Assembly (NCBI GenBank): GCA_024401455.1
Contig: JAKSLA010000023.1
Coordinates: forward strand, 1-44,768
Origin: Paludibacteraceae bacterium
GTDB taxonomy: Bacteria > Bacteroidota > Bacteroidia > Bacteroidales > Paludibacteraceae
Direction of reading: 5' to 3'
DNA length: 44,768 nt
Shown here: one piece after another, positions 1 to 8,499 of the stretch
Layout: each line of letters begins with the position of its first letter
Position numbering within the stretch: position 1 is the first letter of the stretch
Program-made: the position numbers and the translations under genes
Notes under the pieces: model-generated
Databases searched by the model: none
What the model saw: the letters and a program-made list of their open reading frames with translations, nothing else
Told to the model about the DNA's origin: nothing

Positions 1-710
1 TTGAGTAGTAGTTGCCCGAATTTCGCCATCGAGATAGTGGATATACGCAAGCCCCATCCGCCCGTATTGATGCCTTCTGGACTCTCTTCCCATTCGGCAT
101 CTTGGATCTCCATGGGGGCAAAGAGTTTCTGGTTCAAATACTCGATAAGTTTCTTTCCTGTCACCTTCTGAACGATGCCTGCCAAAAGGTAGGTCACCAT
201 CGAATCGTATTGGAATTCCATTCCAGGCGTCTTCACCTCCTTTTTCAAAAAGCAAGCCACCCAATCTCGGTTTTTATTGCGCATTACCCAATCGGGTTTG
301 ATGCCAGAAGTCATTGTGAGCAGATGGCGTACATTCATTGTCCGCAACTCGTTGGAAATGGAGTCAGGGAGCGAGTTCGGGAAGAAGTCTATCACCCTAT
401 CCGTCAAGTTCAATTTCCCTTCTGCGATGGCCAATCCAACGGCTGTGCTGACGAAGGTTTTTGAGGCCGAATAAAGCGTGTGTTGATCATTGGACTGGAA
501 GGGTTTGGGAGAAATTTCTCCGATGATTTTCCCATGTCTTAGAACAACGATATGGTGTACCTCGCAATCTTTGGTACTCATCATAGCATTAAAATATGCG
601 CTGAGGTGTTCCGAACTCAACCCTTGGGATTCGGGCGAGCAATACTCCAAATCAGCAGAGGCACAGAGCGGAAGTATGGCCAGAAGGATAAGAAGGACTA
701 TTTTTCGCAT
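1..710 (-). CDS. Secreted serine hydrolase, beta-lactamase class C family (C-terminus outside window)
   Basis: The frame starts at the ATG at 710 and runs off the left edge, so only about 236 N-terminal residues are seen. The first ~20 residues form a signal peptide (hydrophobic core IVLLILLAILPL, then CASA before the likely cleavage site), so the product should be exported. A SxxK motif is visible in YSASKTF, followed by the usual TAVGLAIAEGKLNLTD-like helix. A tyrosine in QYDSM stands where YxN is usual, with Ser replacing Asn. This matches the family of class C beta-lactamases, esterases and DD-peptidases; the substrate cannot be told from sequence. It lies 81 bp downstream of rho, and the rho terminator hairpin sits in that gap, so expression may depend on readthrough. 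Confidence 0.8.
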   Translation of the reverse strand, partial: MRKIVLLILLAILPLCASADLEYCSPESQGLSSEHLSAYFNAMMSTKDCEVHHIVVLRHGKIIGEISPKPFQSNDQHTLYSASKTFVSTAVGLAIAEGKLNLTDRVIDFFPNSLPDSISNELRTMNVRHLLTMTSGIKPDWVMRNKNRDWVACFLKKEVKTPGMEFQYDSMVTYLLAGIVQKVTGKKLIEYLNQKLFAPMEIQDAEWEESPEGINTGGWGLRISTISMAKFGQLLL

Positions 711-726
711 AGGAAACAATCTTATG

Positions 727-767
727 AAAAGAAAACAGGCGAACGAAGAATAATCCACATTCGCCTG
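727..767 (-). terminator. Rho-independent terminator after rho
   Basis: On the minus strand an 8-bp perfect stem (CAGGCGAA 736-743 pairing with TTCGCCTG 760-767) is followed by a T-rich tract (TTTTCTTTTC). It lies 24 nt after the rho stop and only about 15 nt before the serine hydrolase ATG at 710. Confidence 0.7.
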
Positions 768-791
768 CCTGATAGTTATTTACGATTATAA

Positions 792-2618
792 TCAGTTGCC
801 ATTCATAGAAGCAAGGAACTCCTCGTTGGAAATTGTCTTCTCCAATCTGTCTTTCAAGAACTCCATTGCTTCGATAGAGGTCATATCAGACAAATATCTG
901 CGGAGAATCCACATCCTGCGTCTTGTATCCTCGTCGTGGAGCATATCGTCGCGACGTGTACTTGAAGCCATAATATCCACAGCAGGGAAGATACGCTTAT
1001 TGGCCAACTTACGGTCGAGTTGCAACTCCATATTACCCGTACCCTTGAACTCCTCGAAGATGACATCGTCCATCTTGGATCCTGTTTCTGTAAGCGCTGT
1101 AGCAATAATGGTCAAACTACCACCGTTTTCGATGTTACGAGCGGCACCGAAGAAACGCTTAGGCTTTTGCAATGCGTTGGCGTCAACACCACCCGAAAGG
1201 ACTCTTCCTGAAGGAGGTGCAACCGTATTGTAGGCACGAGCAAGACGAGTGATTGAGTCGAGCAAGATAACGACGTCGTGTCCACACTCCACCATTCTCT
1301 TGGCCTTTTCCAAAACGATGTTGGCAATCTTAACGTGGCGGTCTGCCGATTCGTCGAAAGTAGAAGAAATAACCTCTGCTTTTACACTGCGAGCCATATC
1401 CGTTACCTCCTCAGGACGCTCGTCGATCAACAAGACAATCATATACACCTCTGGGTGATTGTCGGCGATGGCGTTGGCGATGTCCTTCAAGAGGACTGTC
1501 TTACCCGTCTTAGGTTGAGCAACGATCAAACCACGTTGACCTTTACCGATAGGACAGAACATATCGACTGTTCTGACCGAGATATTATTGGAGTGACCTT
1601 TTGTCAAATTGAATTTCTCATTAGGGAAGAGAGGCGTCAAGTGGTCGAAAGGAACACGGTCTCTTACTACTTCCGGTGTGCAACCGTTGATAGTATCAAC
1701 ACTGTTGAGTGCGAAATACTTATCCGTATCCTTTGGCGGTGCGATGAAGCCAGTGACCACATCACCAGTCTTAAGGCCGTAGCGCTTGATCAAATCTTGA
1801 CTTACATGAATATCGTCAGGCGAAGTGAGGTAGTTATAGTCTGCCGAACGGAGAAATCCGTAATTATCCATAATTTCAAGAACACCCTCACCCTTTATAA
1901 GGTCGTTGAAGTCGTAAACCTTAGGCTTAGGTGGTTGTTGAGACTGTTGGTAAGTCTGTTGTTGGTATGGATTGTTGTTATTGTTGTTGTAGGAATTTCC
2001 GCCATTGTTGTACATGCTATTGTACATATTGATTTGTTGGCGAACGTAAGGAGAGCGCTCTTGAGGAGCATAACCGCCGATGTTGTTATCTTTCGGAGAT
2101 TCGTTTGTTGGATTTTGAGGCTCGTTAGGCATCTCTGTATTCTGATTTACAGGATTTTCCTCTGGAGTAACTATGCCTTTCTTCTTGTTCAAAATCATGC
2201 GGGCGATGGCTGCCGCAGGATTACCAGCCGACATTGTTTCAAGACCGCCTCTACCATTTACACGGTTGTTGTTATATCTTGGTTGTTGCTGGTTTTGTTG
2301 ATTGTTGTATCCGCCTCTTTGGTAAGAGTTGTTGTATGGCTCTCTTCTTGGATCATTGGATTGGTTGGGAGAGGAATTTGAATCGTCAACCGTTTTTTCT
2401 TCCTCTAAACTTTGACTCTGTTCTGATTCCTTTACTTCTTCTGTTGTACTGGATGAAGACGAAGAATCGTCATTTGTGTTTTGAATTGCTTGTTCGTCAA
2501 GAATTTTATGTATGAGTTCATCTTTCCGATAAGACTCTACTTTCTTGATGCCCAATGCTTTTGCAATGACTCTTAGATCGACAAGTGTTTTTTCTTGTAA
2601 TTGAAGTATGTTATCCAT
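792..2618 (-). CDS. rho: Transcription termination factor Rho
   Basis: Rho is a hexameric RNA-dependent ATPase that ends transcription at unstructured C-rich RNA. The 608-residue product has a Rho N-terminal helical domain (about 1-45). A long disordered insert follows (about 46-232), rich in S, E, N, Q, Y and P with poly-N and poly-Q runs. Next is the cold-shock RNA-binding domain (about 235-300). The ATPase core carries Walker A in [12 protein letters not shown] (about 363-374), Walker B in [16 protein letters not shown] (about 449-464) and the arginine-rich R-loop region. E. coli Rho is about 419 residues; nearly all the excess is the insert, which is typical of Bacteroidetes. It has its own promoter in the gap after tilS and a leader of about 150 nt, room for the autogenous control known for rho in other bacteria. 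Confidence 0.97.
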   Translation of the reverse strand: MDNILQLQEKTLVDLRVIAKALGIKKVESYRKDELIHKILDEQAIQNTNDDSSSSSSTTEEVKESEQSQSLEEEKTVDDSNSSPNQSNDPRREPYNNSYQRGGYNNQQNQQQPRYNNNRVNGRGGLETMSAGNPAAAIARMILNKKKGIVTPEENPVNQNTEMPNEPQNPTNESPKDNNIGGYAPQERSPYVRQQINMYNSMYNNGGNSYNNNNNNPYQQQTYQQSQQPPKPKVYDFNDLIKGEGVLEIMDNYGFLRSADYNYLTSPDDIHVSQDLIKRYGLKTGDVVTGFIAPPKDTDKYFALNSVDTINGCTPEVVRDRVPFDHLTPLFPNEKFNLTKGHSNNISVRTVDMFCPIGKGQRGLIVAQPKTGKTVLLKDIANAIADNHPEVYMIVLLIDERPEEVTDMARSVKAEVISSTFDESADRHVKIANIVLEKAKRMVECGHDVVILLDSITRLARAYNTVAPPSGRVLSGGVDANALQKPKRFFGAARNIENGGSLTIIATALTETGSKMDDVIFEEFKGTGNMELQLDRKLANKRIFPAVDIMASSTRRDDMLHDEDTRRRMWILRRYLSDMTSIEAMEFLKDRLEKTISNEEFLASMNGN

Positions 2619-2773
2619 AAATCTTAAAATAAGATTGAATTCCTTATATTCTCAAAAATAAAATTAAAATACAAAGAGATGTATTTTACATTCTGAATTG
2701 AACTTTAACAATGTATGTAACTTGATTTATTTGCTACAAGAACTGTAGCGACATGAGATTGTTAAAAACAGTG

Positions 2774-2781
2774 CAAAGGTA
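2774..2781 (-). promoter_or_regulatory. Putative rho promoter (-7 box)
   Basis: The minus strand reads TACCTTTG, an exact match to the Bacteroidetes -7 consensus TAnnTTTG; no clear -33 TTTG is seen, only a T-run. Transcription would start near 2767, giving an untranslated leader of about 150 nt. Confidence 0.55.
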
Positions 2782-2820
2782 GTTCTATTTTTTCATAAAA
2801 AAAGGAATTTGCCATTTTTT

Positions 2821-4146
2821 TTATTCTCTCATGGCAATTTTTAATATTTTTTTCGTCTCGCTGGTAACTCGATAGCGTTCATCGCTTCGCTCTCCGATCA
2901 ACCAAACAATTTGATTGCCAGACAACAATAACCAACATTGGTTTTTCTGGTAAATAGAAAAGCGTTTATCGACAAAATAATCACTCAATTTCTTTTTCCC
3001 TTTCATACCGAAAGGCACAAAATAGTCGCCTTGCTTCCATTTGCGTATTTTCAACGGAAATTCCAGTTTGTCGTAATCCAAATAGCAGAATTTTTTGTCT
3101 TTCTCTATTTTAACGGTCGATGCCTCTTCTATGCAAAAATCCAAGCGAATTGGGGTTTCGATGCTGGGAGTACCCTCCTCCACCCAAATGTCATTCGTTT
3201 GGCAATCTTCTGTCTTATAAAGAATTAGCACTTCTCGATCTTTTTGTAGTGTGAAGAACTCCGAATGATAGGTTTTGCCCGATTCGCCCGTCAAACCTTC
3301 GGCAATGTTGCTCACGGTTGAAGAAGTGAAACCATAGGGTTGGAGCAATTCGTAGAGAAGGAACGGTGCATTCCCCTCTTTTCGTAGTTGTTCGATGGAG
3401 ATGTGCCAAACCGAATCTTCTTTCTGGATCAGAAGTGTTTTTTGTGCTTTTTCCACCTTGTGCGTGAGGTAATCTTCTGTATTGCGCAAGTTGGCGATCG
3501 TTTGAAGCAACGAGCCTCTGAAAGAAGGGTTAATCTCTTCCAATAAAGGGATAATCTTGTTTCTGAATTTATTGCGGGTATAGACGCTCTCTTGGTTGGT
3601 CGAGTCTTCCACGTGTTCCAACCCTTTCTTTTTCAGGTAGCGAAGAATATCCTTACGGGAAACGCATAGCAATGGACGTACAATGTCTCCATTCTTGGGC
3701 TTTATGCCGGTTAGTCCGTGAATGCCGCTTCCTCTTGTAAGGTTGATGAGAAACGTCTCCACCACATCGTCCGAATGGTGGGCAATGGCTATGCAACTGG
3801 CACCAAGTTCTTCCTTTTGTTGCGCAAACCAATTGTAGCGCAACTCTCGGGCCGCCATTTCGATGGAAATCTTTTTCTCTGTGGCGTAGGCTGTGGTGTC
3901 GAAATCTACCTTGCGATAGGCTATGCCAAGAGATTTAACCCATTGTTCTACAAAGTGTTCGTCACGCATGGACTCCTCGCCTCTTAGATGAAAATTGCAA
4001 TGAAGAGCAACACATTCATACCCCAAATCGCAAAGCACGGCAAGCAGAGCGACCGAATCGGCCCCTCCGCTCAACCCTACTGCTATTTTGTCTTTGTGCG
4101 AGAAAAGTTTCTCACGTTCTATGAATTGATAAACGGTTCTCTTCAT
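2821..4146 (-). CDS. tilS: tRNA(Ile)-lysidine synthetase TilS
   Basis: TilS attaches lysine to C34 of the AUA-reading tRNA-Ile, changing both its codon reading and its charging. The 441-residue protein carries the PP-loop SGGADS at residues 26-31, the family hallmark that binds ATP. Further conserved segments follow (HCNFHLRGEES, the AHHSDDVVETFLINLTRGSG block, and the RNKFRNKIIPLLEEINP block), then a C-terminal tRNA-binding part. Length is normal. It starts 9 bp after the nucleoside phosphorylase, so the two are probably co-transcribed from the promoter at 5137-5166. rho follows but has its own promoter. Confidence 0.96.
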   Translation of the reverse strand: MKRTVYQFIEREKLFSHKDKIAVGLSGGADSVALLAVLCDLGYECVALHCNFHLRGEESMRDEHFVEQWVKSLGIAYRKVDFDTTAYATEKKISIEMAARELRYNWFAQQKEELGASCIAIAHHSDDVVETFLINLTRGSGIHGLTGIKPKNGDIVRPLLCVSRKDILRYLKKKGLEHVEDSTNQESVYTRNKFRNKIIPLLEEINPSFRGSLLQTIANLRNTEDYLTHKVEKAQKTLLIQKEDSVWHISIEQLRKEGNAPFLLYELLQPYGFTSSTVSNIAEGLTGESGKTYHSEFFTLQKDREVLILYKTEDCQTNDIWVEEGTPSIETPIRLDFCIEEASTVKIEKDKKFCYLDYDKLEFPLKIRKWKQGDYFVPFGMKGKKKLSDYFVDKRFSIYQKNQCWLLLSGNQIVWLIGERSDERYRVTSETKKILKIAMRE

Positions 4147-4155
4147 TCCTTTATT

Positions 4156-5031
4156 TTACCATAAACGGTCCAAAACGGTTTGTACCAAGCCTTCCATAGA
4201 GCCTTTGTATTCTGTGTTCATATCCTTGTTGACACGTCCTGCAATGATGCAGCAGACGGTCATAGCCTTGTGTCCCAACAACTTGCCAAGGCCAGCCACA
4301 GCCGAACTCTCCATTTCAAAGTTAGTGATTTTTTCTCCGTGGTATTCGAACGACATGATTTTTTCATTCAATTTCTCGTCTGCCAACGGAATGCGCACAT
4401 AGCGGCCTTGCGGACCGTAAAATCCTGGGGCAGAGATGGTCACGCCTTTTACCATATCAAATCCGATTTTATTGACCAAATCTTCATCAGCGCTCACCAC
4501 ATAAGGGGCTGCCAAACGGGGCATCCATCCTGTGTGTTGGCAAAAAGCCTTCTCGAAATCGTAGTCGATAACCCCCTCGCCTACTTGATAATAGCCCAAT
4601 AGTCCATCAAATCCGATGGAGCGACGAGAAACAACGTACGAACCGATGGGACAAAACTCCTGTAAGCCGCCTGATGTGCCGATACGCACTAACCGCATTG
4701 AGGTGTGCTGTGATTTCTCCGTCCGCTTTTCGAAGTCGATGTTTTTTAGAGCATCCAACTCCGTCAGCACGATATCAATATTGTCTGTACCGATGCCATG
4801 AGAAACACAAGAAACTCTGTTGCCTTTGTATTTTCCTGTAATAGTATGAAACTCACGACTTTGAATGTCGCATTCGATGGAACCTTTGTCAAAATAGTTG
4901 GCTACCATATTAACGCGGTTTGGGTCGCCCACGAGAATCACCGTATCCGCCAATTGTTCTGGCTTAACGTGAAGGTGGAAGATGGAACCGTCCGCATTTA
5001 TAATCAATTCAGAAGATGGAATAACTCTCAT
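4156..5031 (-). CDS. Nucleoside phosphorylase (uridine/purine phosphorylase family)
   Basis: The 291-residue product belongs to the hexameric nucleoside phosphorylase-I family, which splits nucleosides with phosphate into base and ribose-1-phosphate. Visible landmarks are the phosphate-binding VGDPNRV (about residues 33-39), the SHGIGTDN block, the RIGTSGGLQ block, and the ribose/base-binding FEMESSAV segment (about 238-245). The N-terminus SSELIINADGSIFHL is typical of the Bacteroidetes group usually annotated only as nucleoside phosphorylase. Uridine is the more likely substrate, but I cannot settle base specificity. It heads the operon with tilS. Confidence 0.9.
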   Translation of the reverse strand: MRVIPSSELIINADGSIFHLHVKPEQLADTVILVGDPNRVNMVANYFDKGSIECDIQSREFHTITGKYKGNRVSCVSHGIGTDNIDIVLTELDALKNIDFEKRTEKSQHTSMRLVRIGTSGGLQEFCPIGSYVVSRRSIGFDGLLGYYQVGEGVIDYDFEKAFCQHTGWMPRLAAPYVVSADEDLVNKIGFDMVKGVTISAPGFYGPQGRYVRIPLADEKLNEKIMSFEYHGEKITNFEMESSAVAGLGKLLGHKAMTVCCIIAGRVNKDMNTEYKGSMEGLVQTVLDRLW

Positions 5032-5136
5032 AATCTTACTTTTTTATGTGGAACCTAAATTAATATCTCCAATAATTAATGGAAAATTAGATAAATTATT
5101 TTAGATGCCCAAGCATCAGAGCGAAAAGTTGGAAAA

Positions 5137-5166
5137 CAAACGTAATTTTAGTTCGATTTTTGTCAA
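5137..5166 (-). promoter_or_regulatory. Promoter for the nucleoside phosphorylase-tilS operon
   Basis: On the minus strand TTGACA (its TTG at 5166-5164) is followed after 19 nt by TACGTTTG (5144-5137). Both the Bacteroidetes -33 and -7 elements are present at proper spacing. Start expected near 5130, leader about 100 nt. Confidence 0.7.
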
Positions 5167-5192
5167 GGAATGGAAATTCTTTTCGCTTGTAC

Positions 5193-5222
5193 TTTTCGTG
5201 TCCTTTTTATCCATTATATTTG
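5193..5222 (+). promoter_or_regulatory. Promoter for the RluA-type pseudouridine synthase
   Basis: TATATTTG at 5215-5222 matches TAnnTTTG exactly, with a T-rich stretch (5193-5196) where a weak -33 box would lie. It sits downstream of the first in-frame ATG at 5170, so that ATG would not be on the transcript; this supports the ATG at 5242. Confidence 0.6.
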
Positions 5223-5241
5223 TAAAAAAGAAAAACAAAGG

Positions 5242-6882
5242 ATGTCAGACACATTAAAGATCCATCGATTTTCAGAAGATGTCAGTAGCATTGAATTGCC
5301 ACAAAAATTCACCTTCCCATTCCACTATACACCCCACCCGCTTTGCTGTTTGGCAGCGAAACAATTGCAAGGTTACCTTTCGCAAAAGTCGGAGTGGCAA
5401 GAAGAGTTGCAGGAGGGAAAGATGTTCGGAGTTTTGGTGGTAAAAGAGGCCTCTGGACAGTTGGGTTTCCTGGCGGCATTCTCTGGGAATCTGCAAAAAA
5501 GCAACCTTCACCCCTATTTTGTCCCTCCTGTTTATGATTTGCTACAACCCGATGGCTTCTTCAAAGTGAAAGAATTGGTAATTAGTAATATAAATCAAAA
5601 AATAGCATCCATTCAAAATAGCGAAGATTATATATCGTCAAACCAACAAGTGGTAGTCGCAGAAAAAAACTATGTAGAGCAATTATCAGCGGCAAAGGAG
5701 GCAATGAAATTGGCTAAGGCAGAACGCGACCGACGAAAATCACAAGGGGCAACACCCGACGAAATAACCCAGATGATTCAAGAAAGCCAATTTCAGAAGG
5801 CTGAATATAAGCGATTGGAGAAACGGTTGCAGGGCGAACTTGATGAAATTCGTGCGAAAGCGGAGGTTTATAAGCGTGAAATCGAGGTCCTAAAAAAGGA
5901 GCGGAAGAGTCGTTCGTTTGACCTCCAGATGGAACTTTTCGAGCAGTTCCAGATGCGGAATGCCAAGGGCGAAACACGAGGTTTGCGGGAGATTTTTGCC
6001 CCAACGGCCCAAGGAATTCCTCCTGCTGGAGCGGGCGAATGTGCGGCGCCTAAGTTGTTGCAGTATGCTTTTCTCCAAGGGCTAAAACCGTTGGCTATGG
6101 CAGAGTTTTGGTGGGGCAATTCGCCGAAGACGGAGATTCGTCACCATTTGCAATACTACCCGGCTTGCAAGTTGAAATGCGAGCCTATCCTGAACTTTAT
6201 GTTGCAAGGGTTGGACGTGGATGAGAATCCTTTGGAGCAGGATGTTTTTCGAAATATGCCGTTGTCGATTGTCTATGAAGACGATTATTTGTTGGTGGTG
6301 AACAAGCCTGCAGGAATGCTTTCCGTTCCAGGAAATTCAGGGGTAACATCGGTGGCCGAACGTATGAAGGAACTCTACCCGACGGCAACTGGGCCAATGG
6401 TGGTACACCGTTTGGATATGGCGACATCTGGTCTGCTTCTCGTGGCCAAGAGTATGGACGTGCATAAAGATTTGCAGGAACAGTTTATCAATCATACGAT
6501 TCGGAAATGCTATACTGCCCTATTGGATGGCACTTTGCCCAATGATGAAGGGGTGATAACTTTACCATTGATGCCTGATTATGAGGATCGTCCGCGTCAA
6601 ATCGTATCATACGAACGTGGGAAGAGTGCAGTGACACGATACGTTGTCTTAGAAAGGAGAAACGGAAAGACAAGCGTCCATTTTTATCCGGAAACAGGAA
6701 GAACGCATCAGTTGCGTGTGCATTCTGCTCATAAGGAGGGTTTGAATTGTCCGATTTGTGGCGATGAATTGTATGGTAAAAAGGCAGATAGGCTCTATCT
6801 ACATGCTGAACGGTTGGAGTTTACCCATCCGATAAGTGGGAAAAGGATGACGCTGGAAGTGGCCCCCGAATGGGAATTCTAA
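5242..6882 (+). CDS. RluA-family RNA pseudouridine synthase with N-terminal extension
   Basis: This enzyme isomerises uridine to pseudouridine in rRNA or tRNA. The start at 5242 is preferred over the in-frame ATG at 5170 because a good promoter lies between them and AAAGG precedes 5242; this gives 546 residues. Residues 1-115 are an uncharacterised domain and about 135-230 a strongly charged coiled coil. Next comes a segment with GECAAPKLLQYAF (about 265-277). The catalytic PseudoU_synth_2 domain begins about residue 345. HRLDMATSG places the catalytic Asp at 392, followed by GRTHQLRVHSA. Classical RluA proteins are about 220-330 residues, so this is the long variant known in Bacteroidetes and Vibrio. 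The target base cannot be predicted. It stands alone on the plus strand, convergent with the gene at 6901. Confidence 0.9.
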   Translation: MSDTLKIHRFSEDVSSIELPQKFTFPFHYTPHPLCCLAAKQLQGYLSQKSEWQEELQEGKMFGVLVVKEASGQLGFLAAFSGNLQKSNLHPYFVPPVYDLLQPDGFFKVKELVISNINQKIASIQNSEDYISSNQQVVVAEKNYVEQLSAAKEAMKLAKAERDRRKSQGATPDEITQMIQESQFQKAEYKRLEKRLQGELDEIRAKAEVYKREIEVLKKERKSRSFDLQMELFEQFQMRNAKGETRGLREIFAPTAQGIPPAGAGECAAPKLLQYAFLQGLKPLAMAEFWWGNSPKTEIRHHLQYYPACKLKCEPILNFMLQGLDVDENPLEQDVFRNMPLSIVYEDDYLLVVNKPAGMLSVPGNSGVTSVAERMKELYPTATGPMVVHRLDMATSGLLLVAKSMDVHKDLQEQFINHTIRKCYTALLDGTLPNDEGVITLPLMPDYEDRPRQIVSYERGKSAVTRYVVLERRNGKTSVHFYPETGRTHQLRVHSAHKEGLNCPICGDELYGKKADRLYLHAERLEFTHPISGKRMTLEVAPEWEF

Positions 6883-6900
6883 ATCGCTGAAAAAGTAGTG

Positions 6901-7533
6901 TCATAGCCTACCCCAAACCATAACGAACTCCTCGTATATGCGGTAATAAAGTTCAAAACGGATTTTCTGGTCTGTTTTGGTCTCGTAGCCGTAGAAAATG
7001 CCAGAATCTTGTAATTCAAAAGGCTCTATGTGGAGGTCTGTCTGAAAGTCGATGTCACGTTGGTTCATCATTTTGAACATGCTCTCTTTGGCCGACCATT
7101 GCAACAGCAAGTGGTCCATCTCGTTTTGTTTGTTCGTGTGTGCCAACTCATCTTCAGACAAGAAACGGTTTTTCACACGGAAAATCTTATCTCGTTTCTG
7201 TTCAATGTCAATGCCTACGATAGCATTGGAATGCAACAAGATAGCCAAATAACCGCTTGTGTGAGAAATGCTGATTTTCATCGAATTTCCTTCGATGGAA
7301 GGCTTCCCGTCTTCATTGTGGCAAATTTCGCTTTCCGCTCCAGTAATCACTTTTAGCATAGCGCGGGAGGTTAGGAACTCTTGTCTGCGCTTTTTGAAAG
7401 GGAACTTGCTGATATATTGTCTATACTCATCCTGGCGAATGTCGAAATAAGAGAGCAATGTCTCTTCGTCCTCATCCATCTTCCATAATGCCAAGATGGA
7501 ACCATCTTCGAATTGTTCTTTTGAGAATAGCAT
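6901..7533 (-). CDS. 4'-phosphopantetheinyl transferase superfamily protein
   Basis: Sfp-type enzymes move the phosphopantetheine arm of CoA onto a serine of acyl or peptidyl carrier proteins. The 210-residue protein shows the Mg2+-binding GIDIE motif (107-111; Asp109, Glu111) and the WSAKESMFK motif (146-154; Glu150 and Lys154), plus a SISHTSGYLAI block upstream. Length fits the Sfp group rather than the short AcpS group. No polyketide or peptide synthetase lies nearby, so it may serve the fatty-acid ACP. It starts 20 bp after gldF on the same strand, so the two may share a transcript. Confidence 0.87.
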   Translation of the reverse strand: MLFSKEQFEDGSILALWKMDEDEETLLSYFDIRQDEYRQYISKFPFKKRRQEFLTSRAMLKVITGAESEICHNEDGKPSIEGNSMKISISHTSGYLAILLHSNAIVGIDIEQKRDKIFRVKNRFLSEDELAHTNKQNEMDHLLLQWSAKESMFKMMNQRDIDFQTDLHIEPFELQDSGIFYGYETKTDQKIRFELYYRIYEEFVMVWGRL

Positions 7534-7553
7534 GGTCAGTTCCTAATTTCAAT

Positions 7554-8282
7554 CTATTTCTTTTTTTCCAAAACCTCTTTGGTGAAGAATAGGAAAATGC
7601 TGATTACCACTAAGTAATAGATTACGTCACGGCTATCTATTACCCCACGGCTCATGGATTCGTAGTGCAAATTGATACCGATGGATGATATTAATGTAGC
7701 AGTTTTTCCTGACAAAACCATTGAAGCCACCAAGTCGAATCCACAATAGATAAAAGCACAAAGCACAGCCGACAAGATGAAGGCAATAATCTGATTGTCA
7801 GTGAGAGAAGAGGCAAAAACCCCGATGGCTACATAGATAGCAGCCAAGAAGAATAGTCCGATATAAGACCCCCACGTTCCTCCAACATCCATTACCCCGA
7901 TCGGGTCGCCGAGCAGATATACGGACAAGAAATAGATCAAGGTAGGAATCAGCGAGAAAAGCACGAGCAGGACACCGGCCAAATACTTGGACATGACGAT
8001 GTTCAAGCGCGTGATGGGCCGAGTCAACAACAATTCGATGGTACCCGTACGCTTCTCTTCTGCGAAAAGGCGCATCGTAACGGCAGGCACCAAGAAAAGG
8101 TATAGCCATGGGGCCAATTCGAAAAGGCCGCCCATACTTGCATACCCCGAATCAAGAATGTTATACATTCCTGGAAATATCCAAAGGAAGAGGCCCGTTA
8201 TAACAAGAAACACACCAATGACGATATAGCCCATCGGTGATGCGAAGAAATTGCTGAATTCTTTTTTTAATAGAACTAACAT
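7554..8282 (-). CDS. gldF: ABC transporter permease, GldF-like
   Basis: This is an ABC-2 type inner-membrane permease. In gliding Bacteroidetes GldF, with GldG and the ATPase GldA, forms a transporter needed for gliding. About six hydrophobic helices are visible, beginning with GYIVIGVFLVITGLFLWIFP. The conserved MRLFAEEKRTGTIELLLTRP block is characteristic of GldF and the related NosY-type permeases. An in-frame ATG exists at 8315, but the family normally begins with a LLKKEF-type start, so I chose 8282 (242 residues). No gldG or ATPase gene is adjacent; the next gene is the phosphopantetheinyl transferase. The gldF name therefore rests on similarity, not context, and the transported substrate is unknown. 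Confidence 0.8.
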   Translation of the reverse strand: MLVLLKKEFSNFFASPMGYIVIGVFLVITGLFLWIFPGMYNILDSGYASMGGLFELAPWLYLFLVPAVTMRLFAEEKRTGTIELLLTRPITRLNIVMSKYLAGVLLVLFSLIPTLIYFLSVYLLGDPIGVMDVGGTWGSYIGLFFLAAIYVAIGVFASSLTDNQIIAFILSAVLCAFIYCGFDLVASMVLSGKTATLISSIGINLHYESMSRGVIDSRDVIYYLVVISIFLFFTKEVLEKKK

Positions 8283-8366
8283 ATTATCTATTTGGTTGAC
8301 AGACAAATAATCCAATTGGCTTTGTAGCCTTTTGTGCGTTAAATGTCCTTTTTCACTTATTTAATG

Positions 8367-8374
8367 CAAATATA
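8367..8374 (-). promoter_or_regulatory. Putative gldF promoter (-7 box)
   Basis: The minus strand reads TATATTTG, a perfect TAnnTTTG, about 85 nt before the chosen gldF ATG. No clear -33 box is seen. Confidence 0.5.
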
Positions 8375-8499
8375 ACACATTTGGAAATAATGTTGTCTCC
8401 TATTTTCAAAAATTAAAGGGATGCATCTGTTAATCGCAAATCGTCACCTCAAAAATTGGCATACCTTTTGATTAAAAATTTCTGAAATAGAAAAACACG

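Noticed and set aside
1278-2381. 367-codon open frame on the plus strand opposite rho
   Set aside because: It is antisense to a certain rho gene; its composition (many V, R, L, I from the complement of N/Q codons) reflects the rho insert, and no family is recognised.
8282-8315. Longer start for gldF adding 11 residues
   Set aside because: GldF proteins normally start next to the LLKKEF segment; the upstream part looks non-conserved.
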